The notes: a model not told the origin generated them from the letters alone. A stretch of 64,000 nt of DNA from Streptomyces sp. NBC_00670 (GCF_036226765.1 NZ_CP109017.1:1627501-1691500); one strand, 5' to 3'. Shown: positions 17,476 through 28,149, counted from the first letter of the stretch. A program made the numbers and translations.

Positions 17476-17994
17476 TTACTCCGTGGGGGCCCAGTAGTCG
17501 TCGAGCGCGGCCGCGCCGGGTTCCAGGGTCTTCCAGGGGCCGTCGAAGGTGAGGACGGCGAACGCGGCGGCGGGGAAGCCACGGCGGGTCATGCGGTCGC
17601 GGGCCCCGGGGTCGGACCGGCCCGAGAGGACCTCGGCGGCGCCCTGGACGCCGGGGTTGTGGCCGATGAGGACGAGGTTGCGGACGTCGTCGGGGGTTTC
17701 GTTGAGCACGGCGATCAGTTCGCCGGGCGAGGCATCGTAGACCCGCTCCTCGTAGACGGTTTTCGGCCGGTGCGGCAGCTCGTGCACGGCGAGCTTCCAG
17801 GTCTCCCGGGTCCGGGTCGAGGTGGAGCAGAGGGCCAGGTCGAAGGCGATGCCCGAGTCGGCCAGCCGGCGGCCGGCGACGGGGGCGTCCTTGCGTCCCC
17901 GGTCGGCGAGCGGGCGCTCGTGGTCGGCGACCTGGGGCCAGTCGGCCTTCGCATGGCGGAGGAGGACGATCCTGCGGGGTTCTGCGACGCTCAT
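17476..17994 (-). CDS. SixA-type histidine phosphatase
   Basis: A 172-residue protein from ATG 17994. The N-terminal RHG-type motif is present as IVLLRHAKADWPQ. The middle contains LCSTSTRTRETWKL, and the second catalytic histidine lies in LVLIGHNPGVQG. SixA in E. coli removes phosphate from histidine phosphotransfer proteins; most actinobacterial members have unknown substrates. Length and motifs fit the family. It is transcribed toward serB and is not in an obvious operon. Confidence 0.9.
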   Translation of the reverse strand: MSVAEPRRIVLLRHAKADWPQVADHERPLADRGRKDAPVAGRRLADSGIAFDLALCSTSTRTRETWKLAVHELPHRPKTVYEERVYDASPGELIAVLNETPDDVRNLVLIGHNPGVQGAAEVLSGRSDPGARDRMTRRGFPAAAFAVLTFDGPWKTLEPGAAALDDYWAPTE

Positions 17995-18049
17995 GTGTCC
18001 CAGCTTCGCACGAAACAGGCCGGTGGGCTCAGGGAGTTGGCCGAGCCGC

Positions 18050-18259
18050 CTACGCGTGGTGGATCAGCTGCGCCGCGTGTTCGACGACGTGGGTGAGCCC
18101 GGTGTCCGCACCGGCCGTGCCCGCGTGGGCGGGGTTGAGTATGAGGGTCAGCAGCGTGAGGAAGGCCAGGATCGGCAGGGCCAGCGCCCACCAGGGGAGC
18201 CGGATGTCGACACCACCCGTGGACGCCGGGTGGGGCGGGGTGTGCGCGGGGGCCGGCAT
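18050..18259 (-). CDS. Small single-span membrane protein, function unknown
   Basis: A 69-residue protein from ATG 18259, seven bases after GGAGG. A proline-rich N-terminus (MPAPAHTPPHPASTGG) leads into one membrane segment (about residues 20-42, LPWWALALPILAFLTLLTLIL) and a short C-terminal tail with His (HVVEHAAQLIHHA). I do not recognise the family. A longer frame back to 18358 has no better start. It lies between the SixA gene and the small transporter-associated gene, all on the minus strand but separated by gaps of more than 50 bases. Confidence 0.7.
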   Translation of the reverse strand: MPAPAHTPPHPASTGGVDIRLPWWALALPILAFLTLLTLILNPAHAGTAGADTGLTHVVEHAAQLIHHA

Positions 18260-18398
18260 GACGCCTCCAGGGTCTCCGTGTCGTCGTGGCCGCGGTGCGC
18301 GGTCACGATTCGAAGGTACGGAGTCGGAGGGGCCGGGCCCATCCGGTGATCCACCCACTTGACCCTGACACTCGCCCCCTAGGGGACAGGGGGGCCAG

Positions 18399-18418
18399 CC
18401 CCACCCCGCGAGGTGGGG
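18399..18418 (-). terminator. Short hairpin after the 38-residue membrane protein gene
   Basis: CCCCACC (18399-18405) pairs perfectly with GGTGGGG (18412-18418) around a 6-base loop, directly beyond the stop codon at 18419-18421 on the minus strand. It probably ends the transporter transcript; there is no T run. Confidence 0.5.
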
Positions 18419-18535
18419 TCAGGGCGCGGCGATCGTCGCGATGACGGCGATGACCACGAGGATGGCGAGGAACGCGCCGAAGACGAGCAGCATCTTCTTC
18501 TGGCCGTTCTGCGGATTCGGTTCGAGGACGGGCAT
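18419..18535 (-). CDS. SGM_5486-type transporter-associated small membrane protein
   Basis: A 38-residue protein from ATG 18535. It starts MPVLEPNPQNGQKK and continues as one hydrophobic helix (MLLVFGAFLAILVVIAVIATI) ending in AAP. This matches, from memory, the tiny SGM_5486 family that accompanies CynX/NimT transporters in Streptomyces, and such a transporter lies 156 bases upstream on the same strand. It may be an accessory subunit of that transporter, which is inference from position. Confidence 0.72.
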   Translation of the reverse strand: MPVLEPNPQNGQKKMLLVFGAFLAILVVIAVIATIAAP

Positions 18536-18691
18536 GGGGACAAGTCTCGCACTTCCCTCGCGCCCGCCCTCGTGCGGGGGCGTCGGCCGTGCCCGTCCCC
18601 GCGCGGCAGCGCGACGGCCACCCCGCGTCGGCCGTGCCCGCCCTGGCGCCGGAGCCCCAGCCGTGCCGTGCCGTCCTGGCGCAAGGCCGCG

Positions 18692-20020
18692 TCAGCGTGC
18701 CGCCGCCTCGTCCTCCACCGTGCGGTTGCGGCCGGCCAGGATGCCGACGAGGATCTGCGGGACCATCAGGACGGCCATCAGCGCCAAGGGCTGCCCCCAG
18801 CCGCCGGAGTGCTGGTAGAGGACGCCGACCAGGAGCGGCCCGGGGATCGAGATGAGGTACCCGGTGCTCTGCGCGAAGGCGGACAGCTGGGCCACGCCCG
18901 CGCCGGTGCGGGCCCGCATGCCGACCATGGTCAGCGCGAGCGGGAACGCGCAGTTGGAGATGCCGAGCAGGAACGCCCAGGCCCAGGCACCGCCCGCGGG
19001 GGCGAGGTAGAGCCCCGCGTACCCGGCGAGGCCGCAGACGCCGAGGACGACGGCGATGGGCCCCTGGTGGAGCAGCCGGGTGGCCACCCGGGGGATGACG
19101 AAGGCGAGCGGGACGCCCATCACCATGGTGAGGGCGAGCAGCAGTCCCGCCGTGCCGGCGGAGAGGCCGGCGTCGCGGTAGATCTGCGCCATCCAGCCCA
19201 TGGTGATGTAGGCGGCGGTCGACTGGAGCCCGAAGAAGACGGCCAGTGCCCAGGCGATGCGGCTGCGGGTGATGCGCAGGCCGCTCCCCCCGATGCGGGG
19301 CGCGGCGGGGGCGGGCTCGGCCGGTTCGGCGCTGCGGGCGCGCAGCAACACCAGCCAGGGCACGACGGCGACCGCGGCGAGCGCGGCCCACACGGCGAGC
19401 CCGGAGTGCCAGTCGCCGCCCAGGGCGTCGGTCACGGGGACGGTGACGGCGGCGGCGAGGGAGGTGCCGAGCGCGAGGGCCATCGAGTACAGGCCGGTCA
19501 TGGGGCCGACCCGGTCGGGGAACCAGCGCTTGACGAGGACCGGCATCAGGACGTTGCTGACGGCGATGCCCATGAGGGCGAGGGCGGTGGCGGCCAGGAA
19601 GCCCACCGTGTTCCCCGCGTAGGGCCGGATGAGCAGTCCGGCGGTGATCGCGACCATGCCGGTGCAGACCACGGCGGAGAGCCCGAAGCGGCGGGCCAGC
19701 CGGGGTGCCATGACGCCGAAGACGGCGAAGCACAGGGAGGGCACCGAGGTCAGCAGTCCCGCGACGCTGCCGCTCATGCCGAGGCCGTCGCGGACCTCCT
19801 CCAGGAGGGCGCCGAGGCTGGTGACGGCGGGGCGGAGGTTGAGGGCGGCCAGGACGATGCCCACGGGGAGGAGCCGCATCACCCACGCGCGCGTGGAGGA
19901 CGTTTTCGGGTCGGCCGGGTTGCCGCCGGCCGCCGCGGTCGCGCCGCCGCCGGCCGCGGAGTCGGTCTCCGTGCCGGGTATGGAGCGGGGGGTCGTCGTG
20001 CGGATGTTGTCGCTGGCCAT
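18692..20020 (-). CDS. CynX/NimT-family major facilitator transporter
   Basis: A 442-residue transporter from ATG 20020 (MASDNIRT); alternative ATG codons are at 20032 and 20029, and the frame is open to 20110. About 12 membrane segments are visible, beginning VMRLLPVGIVLAALNLRPAVTSLGALL, the typical start of the CynX/NimT group. These proteins move anions such as cyanate or nitroimidazole-like compounds, but most Streptomyces members have no assigned substrate. A divergent GntR/FadR-type regulator begins 88 bases away, with an AATCAT-GGG-ATGATT dyad in the shared promoter region. Local regulation is therefore likely. Confidence 0.9.
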   Translation of the reverse strand: MASDNIRTTTPRSIPGTETDSAAGGGATAAAGGNPADPKTSSTRAWVMRLLPVGIVLAALNLRPAVTSLGALLEEVRDGLGMSGSVAGLLTSVPSLCFAVFGVMAPRLARRFGLSAVVCTGMVAITAGLLIRPYAGNTVGFLAATALALMGIAVSNVLMPVLVKRWFPDRVGPMTGLYSMALALGTSLAAAVTVPVTDALGGDWHSGLAVWAALAAVAVVPWLVLLRARSAEPAEPAPAAPRIGGSGLRITRSRIAWALAVFFGLQSTAAYITMGWMAQIYRDAGLSAGTAGLLLALTMVMGVPLAFVIPRVATRLLHQGPIAVVLGVCGLAGYAGLYLAPAGGAWAWAFLLGISNCAFPLALTMVGMRARTGAGVAQLSAFAQSTGYLISIPGPLLVGVLYQHSGGWGQPLALMAVLMVPQILVGILAGRNRTVEDEAAAR

Positions 20021-20034
20021 GTCACCCATCATAG

Positions 20035-20049
20035 AATCATGGGATGATT
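20035..20049. promoter_or_regulatory. Candidate operator AATCAT-GGG-ATGATT between transporter and GntR regulator
   Basis: A perfect 6-base inverted repeat with a 3-base centre lies 15 bases upstream of the preferred transporter start and 60 bases upstream of the regulator start. It is the only strong dyad in the shared region, so it is a natural binding site for the divergent GntR/FadR regulator. It does not match the E. coli FadR consensus. Confidence 0.5.
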
Positions 20050-20108
20050 GGTTGTCCACTCTTGTCCCGGGCCCCCGGGGTGACCAGGCGCCCGCCCGGA
20101 GGTCTGCC

Positions 20109-20801
20109 ATGCCACTGAGTCATCCCCGCCGTTCGGCGCTGTCCGAGCAGGTCATCGCGGCGCTGCGGGCGCAGATCACCTCGGGCGAGTGGCCGGTGGG
20201 CTCCCGCATCCCGACCGAGCCGGAGCTGGTCGAGCAGCTCGGTGTCGCGCGCAACACGGTGCGGGAGGCCGTACGCGCGCTCGCGCACAACGGGCTGCTG
20301 GACATCCGCCAGGGCTCGGGCACGTATGTCGTGGCCACCAGCGAGCTGGCGGGGGTGATGCACCGCCGGTTCGCCGGTGCGGACGCCGGTCACATCGCGG
20401 AGCTGCGCTCGGCGCTGGAGTCGGCGGCGGCCCGGCTGGCCGCCGAGCGGCGCACGGAGCGCGATCTGAAGCAGTTGGAGACGCTGCTGGTGCGCCGGGA
20501 GGAGGCGTGGCGGTCCGGGGACCCGGAGGCGTTCGTGGCGGCCGACGCGACGTTCCACCTGGGGGTCGTGGCCGCGTCCGGCAACGAGGTCATGACGGCG
20601 ATGTACGCGGACCTCAGCGAGGTGCTGCGGGACTGGCTGCGCGGCGACGTGGGCACCGAGCTCACCCCGGAGACGTACATGGACCACGACACGCTGCTCG
20701 ACGCGCTGCGGGACGGGGACGCGGCGGCCGCGGCGGACGCGGCGGCGAGCTACCCGGTGATGTGCCGCCCGGGGCGGGCCACGCCGCCGTCCGCCGGCTG
20801 A
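20109..20801 (+). CDS. GntR-family transcriptional regulator, FadR/FCD type
   Basis: A 230-residue regulator from ATG 20109, seven bases after GGAGG. The winged helix is at about residues 10-75 (SEQVIAALRAQITSGEWPVGSRIPTEPELVEQLGVARNTVREAVRAL, then GLLDIRQGSGTYVV). The C-terminal FCD ligand domain is helical (AELRSALESAAARLAAERR, AFVAADATFHLGVVAASGNEVM, YMDHDTLLDALRDGD), with the D and H residues that bind metal in this family. It probably controls the divergent CynX/NimT transporter. A frame extending back to 19629 is a shadow over the transporter. Confidence 0.93.
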   Translation: MPLSHPRRSALSEQVIAALRAQITSGEWPVGSRIPTEPELVEQLGVARNTVREAVRALAHNGLLDIRQGSGTYVVATSELAGVMHRRFAGADAGHIAELRSALESAAARLAAERRTERDLKQLETLLVRREEAWRSGDPEAFVAADATFHLGVVAASGNEVMTAMYADLSEVLRDWLRGDVGTELTPETYMDHDTLLDALRDGDAAAAADAAASYPVMCRPGRATPPSAG

Positions 20802-20833
20802 CGCGCGGGCACCGGACGCACGCACACCCCGCG

Positions 20834-20880
20834 CGCGGATGCCCCGCCCCCCGGAGCCGGCAGGGGGCGGGGCATCCGCG
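20834..20880. terminator. Bidirectional GC hairpin between gntR and fabI
   Basis: CGCGGATGCCCCGCCCCC pairs with GGGGGCGGGGCATCCGCG over 18 bases around an 11-base loop. It sits between two convergent genes and would stop transcription from both sides. Confidence 0.8.
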
Positions 20881-20897
20881 CGTACGGAGCGGGCGGC

Positions 20898-21665
20898 TCA
20901 GGCGCCGATCGCGTGCAGACCGCCGTCGACGTGGACGATCTCGCCGGTGGTCTTCGGGAACCAGTCGCTCAGCAGGGCGACGATGCCCTTGCCGGCCGGC
21001 TCCGGGTCCTTGAGGTCCCACTCCAGCGGGGAGCGGCTGTCCCAGACGGCGGCCAGGTCGCTGAAGCCCGGGATGGACTTGGCGGCCATGGAGCCGATCG
21101 GGCCGGCGGAGACCAGGTTGCAGCGGATGTTCTGCTTGCCCAGGTCGCGCGCCAGGTAGCGGCTGGTGGCCTCCAGGGCGGCCTTGGCCGGGCCCATCCA
21201 GTCGTACTGCGGCCAGGCGTACTGCGCGTCGAAGGTGAGGCCGACGACGGAGCCGCCGTTCTGCATCAGCGGCAGGCAGGCCATGGTCAGCGACTTCAGG
21301 GAGTACGCCGAGACGTGCATGGCGGTGGCGACGGACTCGAACGGGGTGTTGAGGAAGTTGCCGCCGAGGGCGTCCTGCGGGGCGAACCCGATGGAGTGCA
21401 CGACGCCGTCCAGGCCGCCCAGCTCCTCGCCGACGATGTCGGCGAGCCGGCCGAGGTGCTCGTCGTTGGTGACGTCGAGCTCGACGACCTTGGTGGGCTT
21501 CGGCAGCTTCTTGGCGATGCGCTCGGTCAGCGTGGGGCGCGGGAACGCGGTCAGGATGATCTCCGCACCCTGCTCCTGGGCCAGCTTGGCGGCGTGGAAG
21601 GCGATGGAGGACTCCATCAGCACACCGGTGATCAGGACGCGCTTGCCCTCGAGAATTCCGCTCAT
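20898..21665 (-). CDS. fabI: NADH-dependent enoyl-[acyl-carrier-protein] reductase
   Basis: A 255-residue InhA/FabI-type enzyme. It reduces the trans-2-enoyl-ACP double bond in the last step of type II fatty acid elongation. The nucleotide site reads GKRVLITGVLMESSIAFHAAKLAQEQGAE. The active site F145, Y154 and K161 (LTFDAQYAWPQYDWMGPAKAAL) correspond to InhA F149, Y158 and K165. It is followed by AGPIGSMAAKSIPGF and the C-terminal HVDGGLHAIGA. fabG lies 5 bases upstream on the same strand, so the two form a fabG-fabI operon as in mycobacteria. It is the expected target of isoniazid- or triclosan-like inhibitors. Confidence 0.96.
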   Translation of the reverse strand: MSGILEGKRVLITGVLMESSIAFHAAKLAQEQGAEIILTAFPRPTLTERIAKKLPKPTKVVELDVTNDEHLGRLADIVGEELGGLDGVVHSIGFAPQDALGGNFLNTPFESVATAMHVSAYSLKSLTMACLPLMQNGGSVVGLTFDAQYAWPQYDWMGPAKAALEATSRYLARDLGKQNIRCNLVSAGPIGSMAAKSIPGFSDLAAVWDSRSPLEWDLKDPEPAGKGIVALLSDWFPKTTGEIVHVDGGLHAIGA

Positions 21666-21670
21666 GGTGA

Positions 21671-22375
21671 TCAGTGACCCATTCCCAGTCCGCCGTCAAC
21701 GGGGATGACGGCTCCAGTGATGTACGAGGCGTCGTCCGAGGCGAGGAAGCGCACCGTCGCGGCGATCTCCTCCGTCCGCGCGTACCGGCCGAGCGGCACC
21801 TGCGCGAGGATCTTCGCCTGCTGGTCCTCGGTGAGCTCCCGGGTCATGTCGGTGTCGACGAAACCGGGCGCGACGACGTTGAAGGTGATGTTGCGCGAGC
21901 CCAGCTCACGGGCGAGGGAGCGCGCGAAGCCGACCATCGCGGCCTTGGAGGCGGCGTAGTTCGCCTGCCCCGCGGAGCCGAGCAGGCCGACGACGGAGGA
22001 GATCAGGACGACCCGCCCCTTCTTGGCCCGCAGCATGCCGCGGTTGGCGCGCTTGACGACCCGGAAGGTGCCGGTGAGGTTGGTGTCGACGACGGACGTG
22101 AAGTCCTCCTCCGACATCCGCATCAGCAGCTGGTCCTTGTTGACGCCGGCGTTGGCGATCAAAACCTCGACGGGACCGTGCGTCTCCTCGATCTCCTTGT
22201 AGGCCTGCTCCACCTGCTCGGGGTCGGTGATGTCGCACTTGACGGCCAGGAACCCCTGGGGCGGCTCACCCGAGCGGTACGTGATCGCGACCTTGTCGCC
22301 GGCGTCGGCGAAAGCGCGGGCGATGGCGAGGCCGATGCCCCGGTTGCCTCCGGTGACGAGAACCGAGCGGCTCAA
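21671..22375 (-). CDS. fabG: 3-oxoacyl-[acyl-carrier-protein] reductase
   Basis: A 234-residue SDR using a TTG start at 22375, preceded by AAAGGGTGA; no ATG or GTG fits the N-terminus. The nucleotide motif TGGNRGIG is at residues 8-15, NAG at 75-77, and the catalytic triad is S127, Y140 and K144 (LISSVVGLLGSAGQANYAASKAA). The C-terminal FVDTDMTRELTEDQQ is typical of FabG/MabA. It makes 3-hydroxyacyl-ACP for the elongation cycle and is co-transcribed with fabI (5-base gap). A long open frame in the same phase reaching 24112 overlaps tldD and is not coding. Confidence 0.95.
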   Translation of the reverse strand: MSRSVLVTGGNRGIGLAIARAFADAGDKVAITYRSGEPPQGFLAVKCDITDPEQVEQAYKEIEETHGPVEVLIANAGVNKDQLLMRMSEEDFTSVVDTNLTGTFRVVKRANRGMLRAKKGRVVLISSVVGLLGSAGQANYAASKAAMVGFARSLARELGSRNITFNVVAPGFVDTDMTRELTEDQQAKILAQVPLGRYARTEEIAATVRFLASDDASYITGAVIPVDGGLGMGH

Positions 22376-22433
22376 CGGATCACCCTTTCGATAGCGGTCT
22401 GCAGCCCCTGCGAGACAGGCGCCTTCACCAGGA

Positions 22434-22464
22434 AACCTATCGGTCCGCCCGCTTCCGGAGGCAA
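22434..22464 (-). promoter_or_regulatory. Candidate housekeeping promoter for fabG-fabI
   Basis: On the minus strand TTGCCT (22459-22464) is followed after 19 bases by TAGGTT (22434-22439), which fits the Streptomyces TTGACN/TAGRRT pattern apart from the long spacer. Transcription would begin about 50 bases upstream of the TTG start codon. Confidence 0.4.
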
Positions 22465-22654
22465 TCGGGCACCGACAGTGGCGCGGGGCACGTCCTGTCG
22501 GATCCCTACAGAACGCCCCACCGACGGGGCTCCGGGACGCGAGCGCCAAGGGGACCTGCCCGCGCGCCTGGACGGGCGTCGAAAGGTGTGGTCCGGGGAC
22601 CCGCCGACAGGACATCATCGGAGCGGACAGACCCACGACAGCAGGGAGACCTCC

Positions 22655-24174
<1,520 letters not shown>

Positions 24175-24178
<4 letters not shown>

Positions 24179-25569
24179 GCGCCCGCACCAACAAGCCGCA
24201 CGAGATCGTCGAGCGGGCCCTGGAGCTGTCCCGGGCGGACGGCTGTGTCGTCGTCGCCGACGAGCACTCCACCGCCAATCTGCGCTGGGCGGGCAACGCG
24301 CTGACCACCAACGGCGTCACACGCGGGCGCACGGTCACCGTCGTCGCCGTCGTCGACGGCAAGGAGGGCACGGCGTCCGGCGTGGTCTCCCGCTCCGCGG
24401 TGACCGCGGACGAGCTGGAGCCGCTGGTACGGGCCGCCGAGGCCGCCGCCCGCGGCGCCGGCCCGGCCGAGGACGCGCAGCCACTGGTCGCCGACGTGCC
24501 GGCCTCGCCCGACTTCACCGAGGCGCCCGCCGAGACCTCCTCGGCCGTCTTCGACGGCTTCGCGCCCGCCCTGGGCGACGCGTTCGCCCGCGCCCGGGCC
24601 GGCGGCCGCGAGCTGTACGGCTTCGCCAACCACGAGCTGGTCTCCAGCTACCTGGGCAGCTCGACCGGGCTGCGGCTGCGGCACGACCAGCCCACCGGGA
24701 CCCTGGAGCTCAACGCCAAGTCACCGGACCGTACGCGCTCGGCGTGGGCCGGCCGCGCCACCCGGGACTTCACCGACGTGGACCCGGCGGCGCTCGACGC
24801 GGAGCTCGCCGTACGCCTGGGCTGGGCGGAGCGGCGGGTGGAGCTGCCCGCGGGCCGCTACGAGACACTGCTGCCGCCGACGGCCGTGGCGGACCTGCTG
24901 ATCTACCAGCTGTGGTCGGCGGCGGCCCGGGACGCCGCCGAGGGCCGTACGGTCTTCAGCCGGACCAGCGGCGGCACCCGTGTCGGCGAGAAGCTCGCGG
25001 AGCTGCCGCTGACGCTGCGCAGCGACCCGCACGAGCCGGGTCTGGAGTGCGCCCCGTTCGTCCTCGCCCACTCCTCGGGGGACGACCGCTCGGTGTTCGA
25101 CAACGGGCTGCCGCTGACCGCCACCGAGTGGCTCTCCGACGGCGCGCTGAAGCACCTGACGACCACCCGGCACAGCGCCGGGCTGACCGGGCTGCCGGTC
25201 ACCCCGGCGATCGGGAACCTGATCCTGGACGGGGGCGCCGACCGCTCCCTGGAGGAGATGGTCGCGGACACCGGGCGCGGGTTGCTGCTCACCTGCCTGT
25301 GGTACATCCGCGAGGTGGACCCGGCGACGCTGCTGCTGACCGGGCTGACCCGGGACGGCGTCTACCTGGTCGAGAACGGCGAGGTCACCGGCGAGGTCAA
25401 CAACTTCCGGTTCAACGAGTCGCCGGTGGACCTGCTGGGCCGGGCGACCGAGGCGGGGCGCACGGAGAAGACGCTGCCGCGGGAGTGGAGCGACTGGTTC
25501 ACCAGGGCCGCGATGCCTCCGCTGCGGGTGCCGGACTTCAATATGAGCTCTGTCAGTCAGGGCGTATAA
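24175..25569 (+). CDS. tldE: TldE/PmbA-family metalloprotease partner
   Basis: A 464-residue protein whose ATG overlaps the tldD stop (ATGA at 24175-24178). It lacks the HExxxH zinc motif, as expected for TldE/PmbA, which lends substrate-groove residues to TldD. Recognisable parts are ADGCVVVADEHSTANLRWAGNALTTNG, LYGFANHELVSSYLGSSTGLRLRHDQPTG and the C-terminal VTPAIGNLILDGGADRSLEEM, VNNFRFNESP. With TldD it should form a 1:1 complex in the cytoplasm. The end of the gene lies 59 bases before tyrS. Confidence 0.94.
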
Positions 25570-25628
25570 CCTCGTAGCCGAACTCTCACCCATCAGCACC
25601 ACCGCATCACCGAGGAGACGCGAGAACC

Positions 25629-26900
25629 GTGACGGACATCGTCGACGAGCTGAAGTGGCGTGGGCTGTTCGCCCAGTCCACTGACGAGGACGCTTTGCGC
25701 AAGGCGCTCGCGGACGGTCCCGTCACGTTCTATTGCGGCTTCGACCCGACCGCCCCGTCCCTCCACGTGGGACACCTGGTCCAGGTGCTCACCGTGCGCC
25801 GGCTCCAGCAGGCCGGGCACCGGCCGCTGGCGCTGGTGGGCGGGGCCACGGGCCAGATCGGCGACCCGCGGCCGACGGCGGAGCGCACGCTGAACTCACC
25901 GGAGACCGTCGCGGGCTGGGTCGAGCGGCTGCGTGGCCAGATCGAGCCGTTCCTGTCCTTCGAGGGCGAGAACGCGGCCGTCATGGTCAACAACCTGGAC
26001 TGGACCGCCGGGCTGTCCGCGATCGAGTTCCTGCGGGACATCGGCAAGCACTTCCGCGTCAACAAGATGCTGACCAAGGACTCCGTCGCCCGGCGCCTGG
26101 AGTCCTCCGAGGGCATCAGCTACACCGAGTTCAGCTACCAGCTCCTCCAGGCGATGGACTTCCTGGAGCTGTACCGGCGCTACGGCTGCACGATGCAGCA
26201 GGGCGGCAGCGACCAGTGGGGCAACCTCACGGCCGGCCTCGACCTGCTGCACCGGCTGGAGCCGGACGCCGGGGTCCACGCCTACGCCACACCGCTGATG
26301 ACCAAGGCGGACGGCACCAAGTTCGGCAAGACCGAGGGTGGCGCGGTCTGGCTGGACCCGGAGATGACGACGCCGTACGCGTTCTACCAGTTCTGGCTGA
26401 ACGTGGACGACCGGGACATCTCGGGCTACATGCGGATCCTGTCCTTCAAGTCCCGCGAGGAGCTGGAGGAACTGGAGCGGGGGACCGAGGAGCGGCCGCA
26501 GGCGCGGGCGGCGCAGCGGGCGCTGGCCGAGGAGCTGACGGCGCTGGTGCACGGCCCGGAGCAGGCGGCCGCGGTGATCGCCGCGTCGAAGGCGCTGTTC
26601 GGGCAGGGCGAGCTGGGCGGTCTCGACGAGGCCACGCTGGCGGCGGCCCTCTCCGAGCTGCCGCATGTGAAGGTCGCCGAACTCGCCCCGGTCGTGGATC
26701 TGTTCGCGGAGGTCGGGCTCGTCGCCAGCAAGTCCGCCGCGCGGCGCACGGTGAAGGAGGGCGGCGCGTACGTGAACAACGCCAAGGTCACGGCGGAGGA
26801 CGCGGTCCCCGCCCCGGAGGACCTGCTGCACGGCCGGTGGCTGGTGCTGCGGCGCGGGAAGCGCAACCTGGCGGCGGTGGAGTTCACGGCCGGAGTCTGA
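25629..26900 (+). CDS. tyrS: Tyrosyl-tRNA synthetase
   Basis: A 423-residue class I synthetase from GTG 25629, preceded by GAGGAGACGCGAGAACC. The HIGH motif is HVGH at residues 46-49 and the KMSKS equivalent is KFGKT at 231-235. [18 protein letters not shown] forms the tyrosine and tRNA contact region. An S4 RNA-binding domain closes the protein ([19 protein letters not shown], about residues 355-420). It charges tRNA-Tyr in the cytoplasm. No T-box or other leader structure is visible in the 59-base gap upstream. Confidence 0.97.
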   Translation: MTDIVDELKWRGLFAQSTDEDALRKALADGPVTFYCGFDPTAPSLHVGHLVQVLTVRRLQQAGHRPLALVGGATGQIGDPRPTAERTLNSPETVAGWVERLRGQIEPFLSFEGENAAVMVNNLDWTAGLSAIEFLRDIGKHFRVNKMLTKDSVARRLESSEGISYTEFSYQLLQAMDFLELYRRYGCTMQQGGSDQWGNLTAGLDLLHRLEPDAGVHAYATPLMTKADGTKFGKTEGGAVWLDPEMTTPYAFYQFWLNVDDRDISGYMRILSFKSREELEELERGTEERPQARAAQRALAEELTALVHGPEQAAAVIAASKALFGQGELGGLDEATLAAALSELPHVKVAELAPVVDLFAEVGLVASKSAARRTVKEGGAYVNNAKVTAEDAVPAPEDLLHGRWLVLRRGKRNLAAVEFTAGV

Positions 26901-26986
26901 CGGTCCCGGAGTCCACTGCCGGGGCCCGACGCCTCCGTAGACCGGCCGCCGGCCGGCCTGGGCGGAGTGAGCGGCGTGGGCGGAGT

Positions 26987-27271
26987 TCAGATCCGCTCGC
27001 GCTGCCCGCGCCTGCCCCGCATGGCCATGTAGAGCATCTCGCCGAAGAAGACGAGGACGACCGCCGCGGCGAGCTGGAGGAAGTGGCGGCCCCAGTCGAT
27101 GCCGCGGGTCGAGCCGATGCCGATGCCCCGGGCGATCGCGTTGCCGACGATGCCGCCGATGATGCCCATGACGGTCGTCAGCCAGAGCGGGCTGTGCTGC
27201 TTGCCCGGAAGGATCAGCTTGGCGAGCAGTCCGAGCACGAATCCGACGATGATCGCCCACAACCAGCCCAT
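26987..27271 (-). CDS. GlsB/YeaQ/YmgE-family stress-associated membrane protein
   Basis: A 94-residue protein from ATG 27271 behind a strong AAGGAGGACATC ribosome site. It has three membrane segments with conserved glycines (MGWLWAIIVGFVLGLLAKLILPG, TTVMGIIGGIVGNAIARGIGIG, LAAAVVLVFFGEML), the pattern of the transglycosylase-associated/GlsB family. The true function is unknown; members respond to envelope or alkaline stress. It converges with tyrS. The open frame upstream to 27478 has no family similarity. Confidence 0.9.
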   Translation of the reverse strand: MGWLWAIIVGFVLGLLAKLILPGKQHSPLWLTTVMGIIGGIVGNAIARGIGIGSTRGIDWGRHFLQLAAAVVLVFFGEMLYMAMRGRRGQRERI

Positions 27272-27523
27272 GATGTCCTCCTTGTACGGCCCGCCCCGAG
27301 CGGTACGACCAGGTTGGGGTGGTCCCCCGGACGGTGCACGCGGGGCGGGGCCGACCGTGTGACGGCTCCGCGACGGGACTCCCCCACCCGGCCCGGCCTG
27401 CGCCGACCCCCTCTCGTGGCCTGGGCGGACGGGGCGTACCGTTGAAACGTTCGGCGCGGGGCCCGACCGGGTGCGCACCGGTACGGGCCGGGCGGGCAGT
27501 GGGGCAGGCGGGCGGTGGAAGTG

Positions 27524-27925
27524 ATGGCGAAGCAGAACGGCAGCGGCAACGGCAATGCCCAGGTGTTCCGGATCACCGGCGCCCGGCAGGGTCTGGCCGA
27601 CGATGTGCGCGGGCGGCAGCGGCGGTACGTCATCTCCATGGGGCTGCGCACCGTCGCGGTGATCCTCGCCGCCTGTCTGTGGAACGTGGAGCGGTACGTC
27701 GCGATCGTCGCCCTGGTGCTCGGCGCGGTGCTGCCCTACGTCGCCGTGGTGATCGCCAACGCGGGCCGGGAAAACGCTCCGGGGCTGCCGTCCACGTTCG
27801 TGCGGATGCCGACGCGTCCGATGATCCCGCCGCCGGCCGCCGACCGTGCCACGGGTTCGGGCGCCGACGATCCGCTGCCCGGAGCGGCCGCGGGACCGCG
27901 CGGCGAGTCGCGCGAACGGGCCTGA
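27524..27925 (+). CDS. DUF3099-family membrane protein
   Basis: A 133-residue protein from ATG 27524; a GTG three codons upstream is an alternative. The conserved DUF3099 block is VFRITGARQGLADDVRGRQRRYVISMGLRTVAVILAACLW, containing the first membrane segment, followed by a second one (VAIVALVLGAVLPYVAVVIANAG). The C-terminal third is Pro/Gly/Ala-rich and probably disordered. Its function is unknown. It stands alone, 27 kb from any obvious partner gene, and is followed by a candidate hairpin at 28081. Confidence 0.88.
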   Translation: MAKQNGSGNGNAQVFRITGARQGLADDVRGRQRRYVISMGLRTVAVILAACLWNVERYVAIVALVLGAVLPYVAVVIANAGRENAPGLPSTFVRMPTRPMIPPPAADRATGSGADDPLPGAAAGPRGESRERA

Positions 27926-28080
27926 CCACGGCGGATCCGCGGAACCGGAACCACCCCTTGCGCGGCCCCCGCGGGGGAGCCGAAGAATCCTCAGATCAAT
28001 CGTGCTGTTCCGGTGCCGGGCGACGGGCTACCCGTGACATACTTCGTACGCGCTCCGCATCCCCCGTCGGAGCGACAGAC

Positions 28081-28118
28081 CGACGCCGGGCAGCTCCCCC
28101 CGTGGCTGCTCGGCGTCG
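28081..28118 (+). terminator. Hairpin between the DUF3099 gene and the next gene
   Basis: CGACGCCGGGCAGC and GCTGCTCGGCGTCG pair over 14 bases with one G-T pair around a 10-base C-rich loop, followed by CCTTGTGACC. It could end the DUF3099 transcript or act as a leader structure for the gene at 28150. Confidence 0.55.
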
Positions 28119-28149
28119 CCTTGTGACCGGCCGGTATTGTCGCGGTGTG

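Noticed and set aside
25570..25628. Possible T-box leader before tyrS
   Set aside because: Only 59 bases separate tldE and tyrS and no T-box motif or specifier stem is visible.
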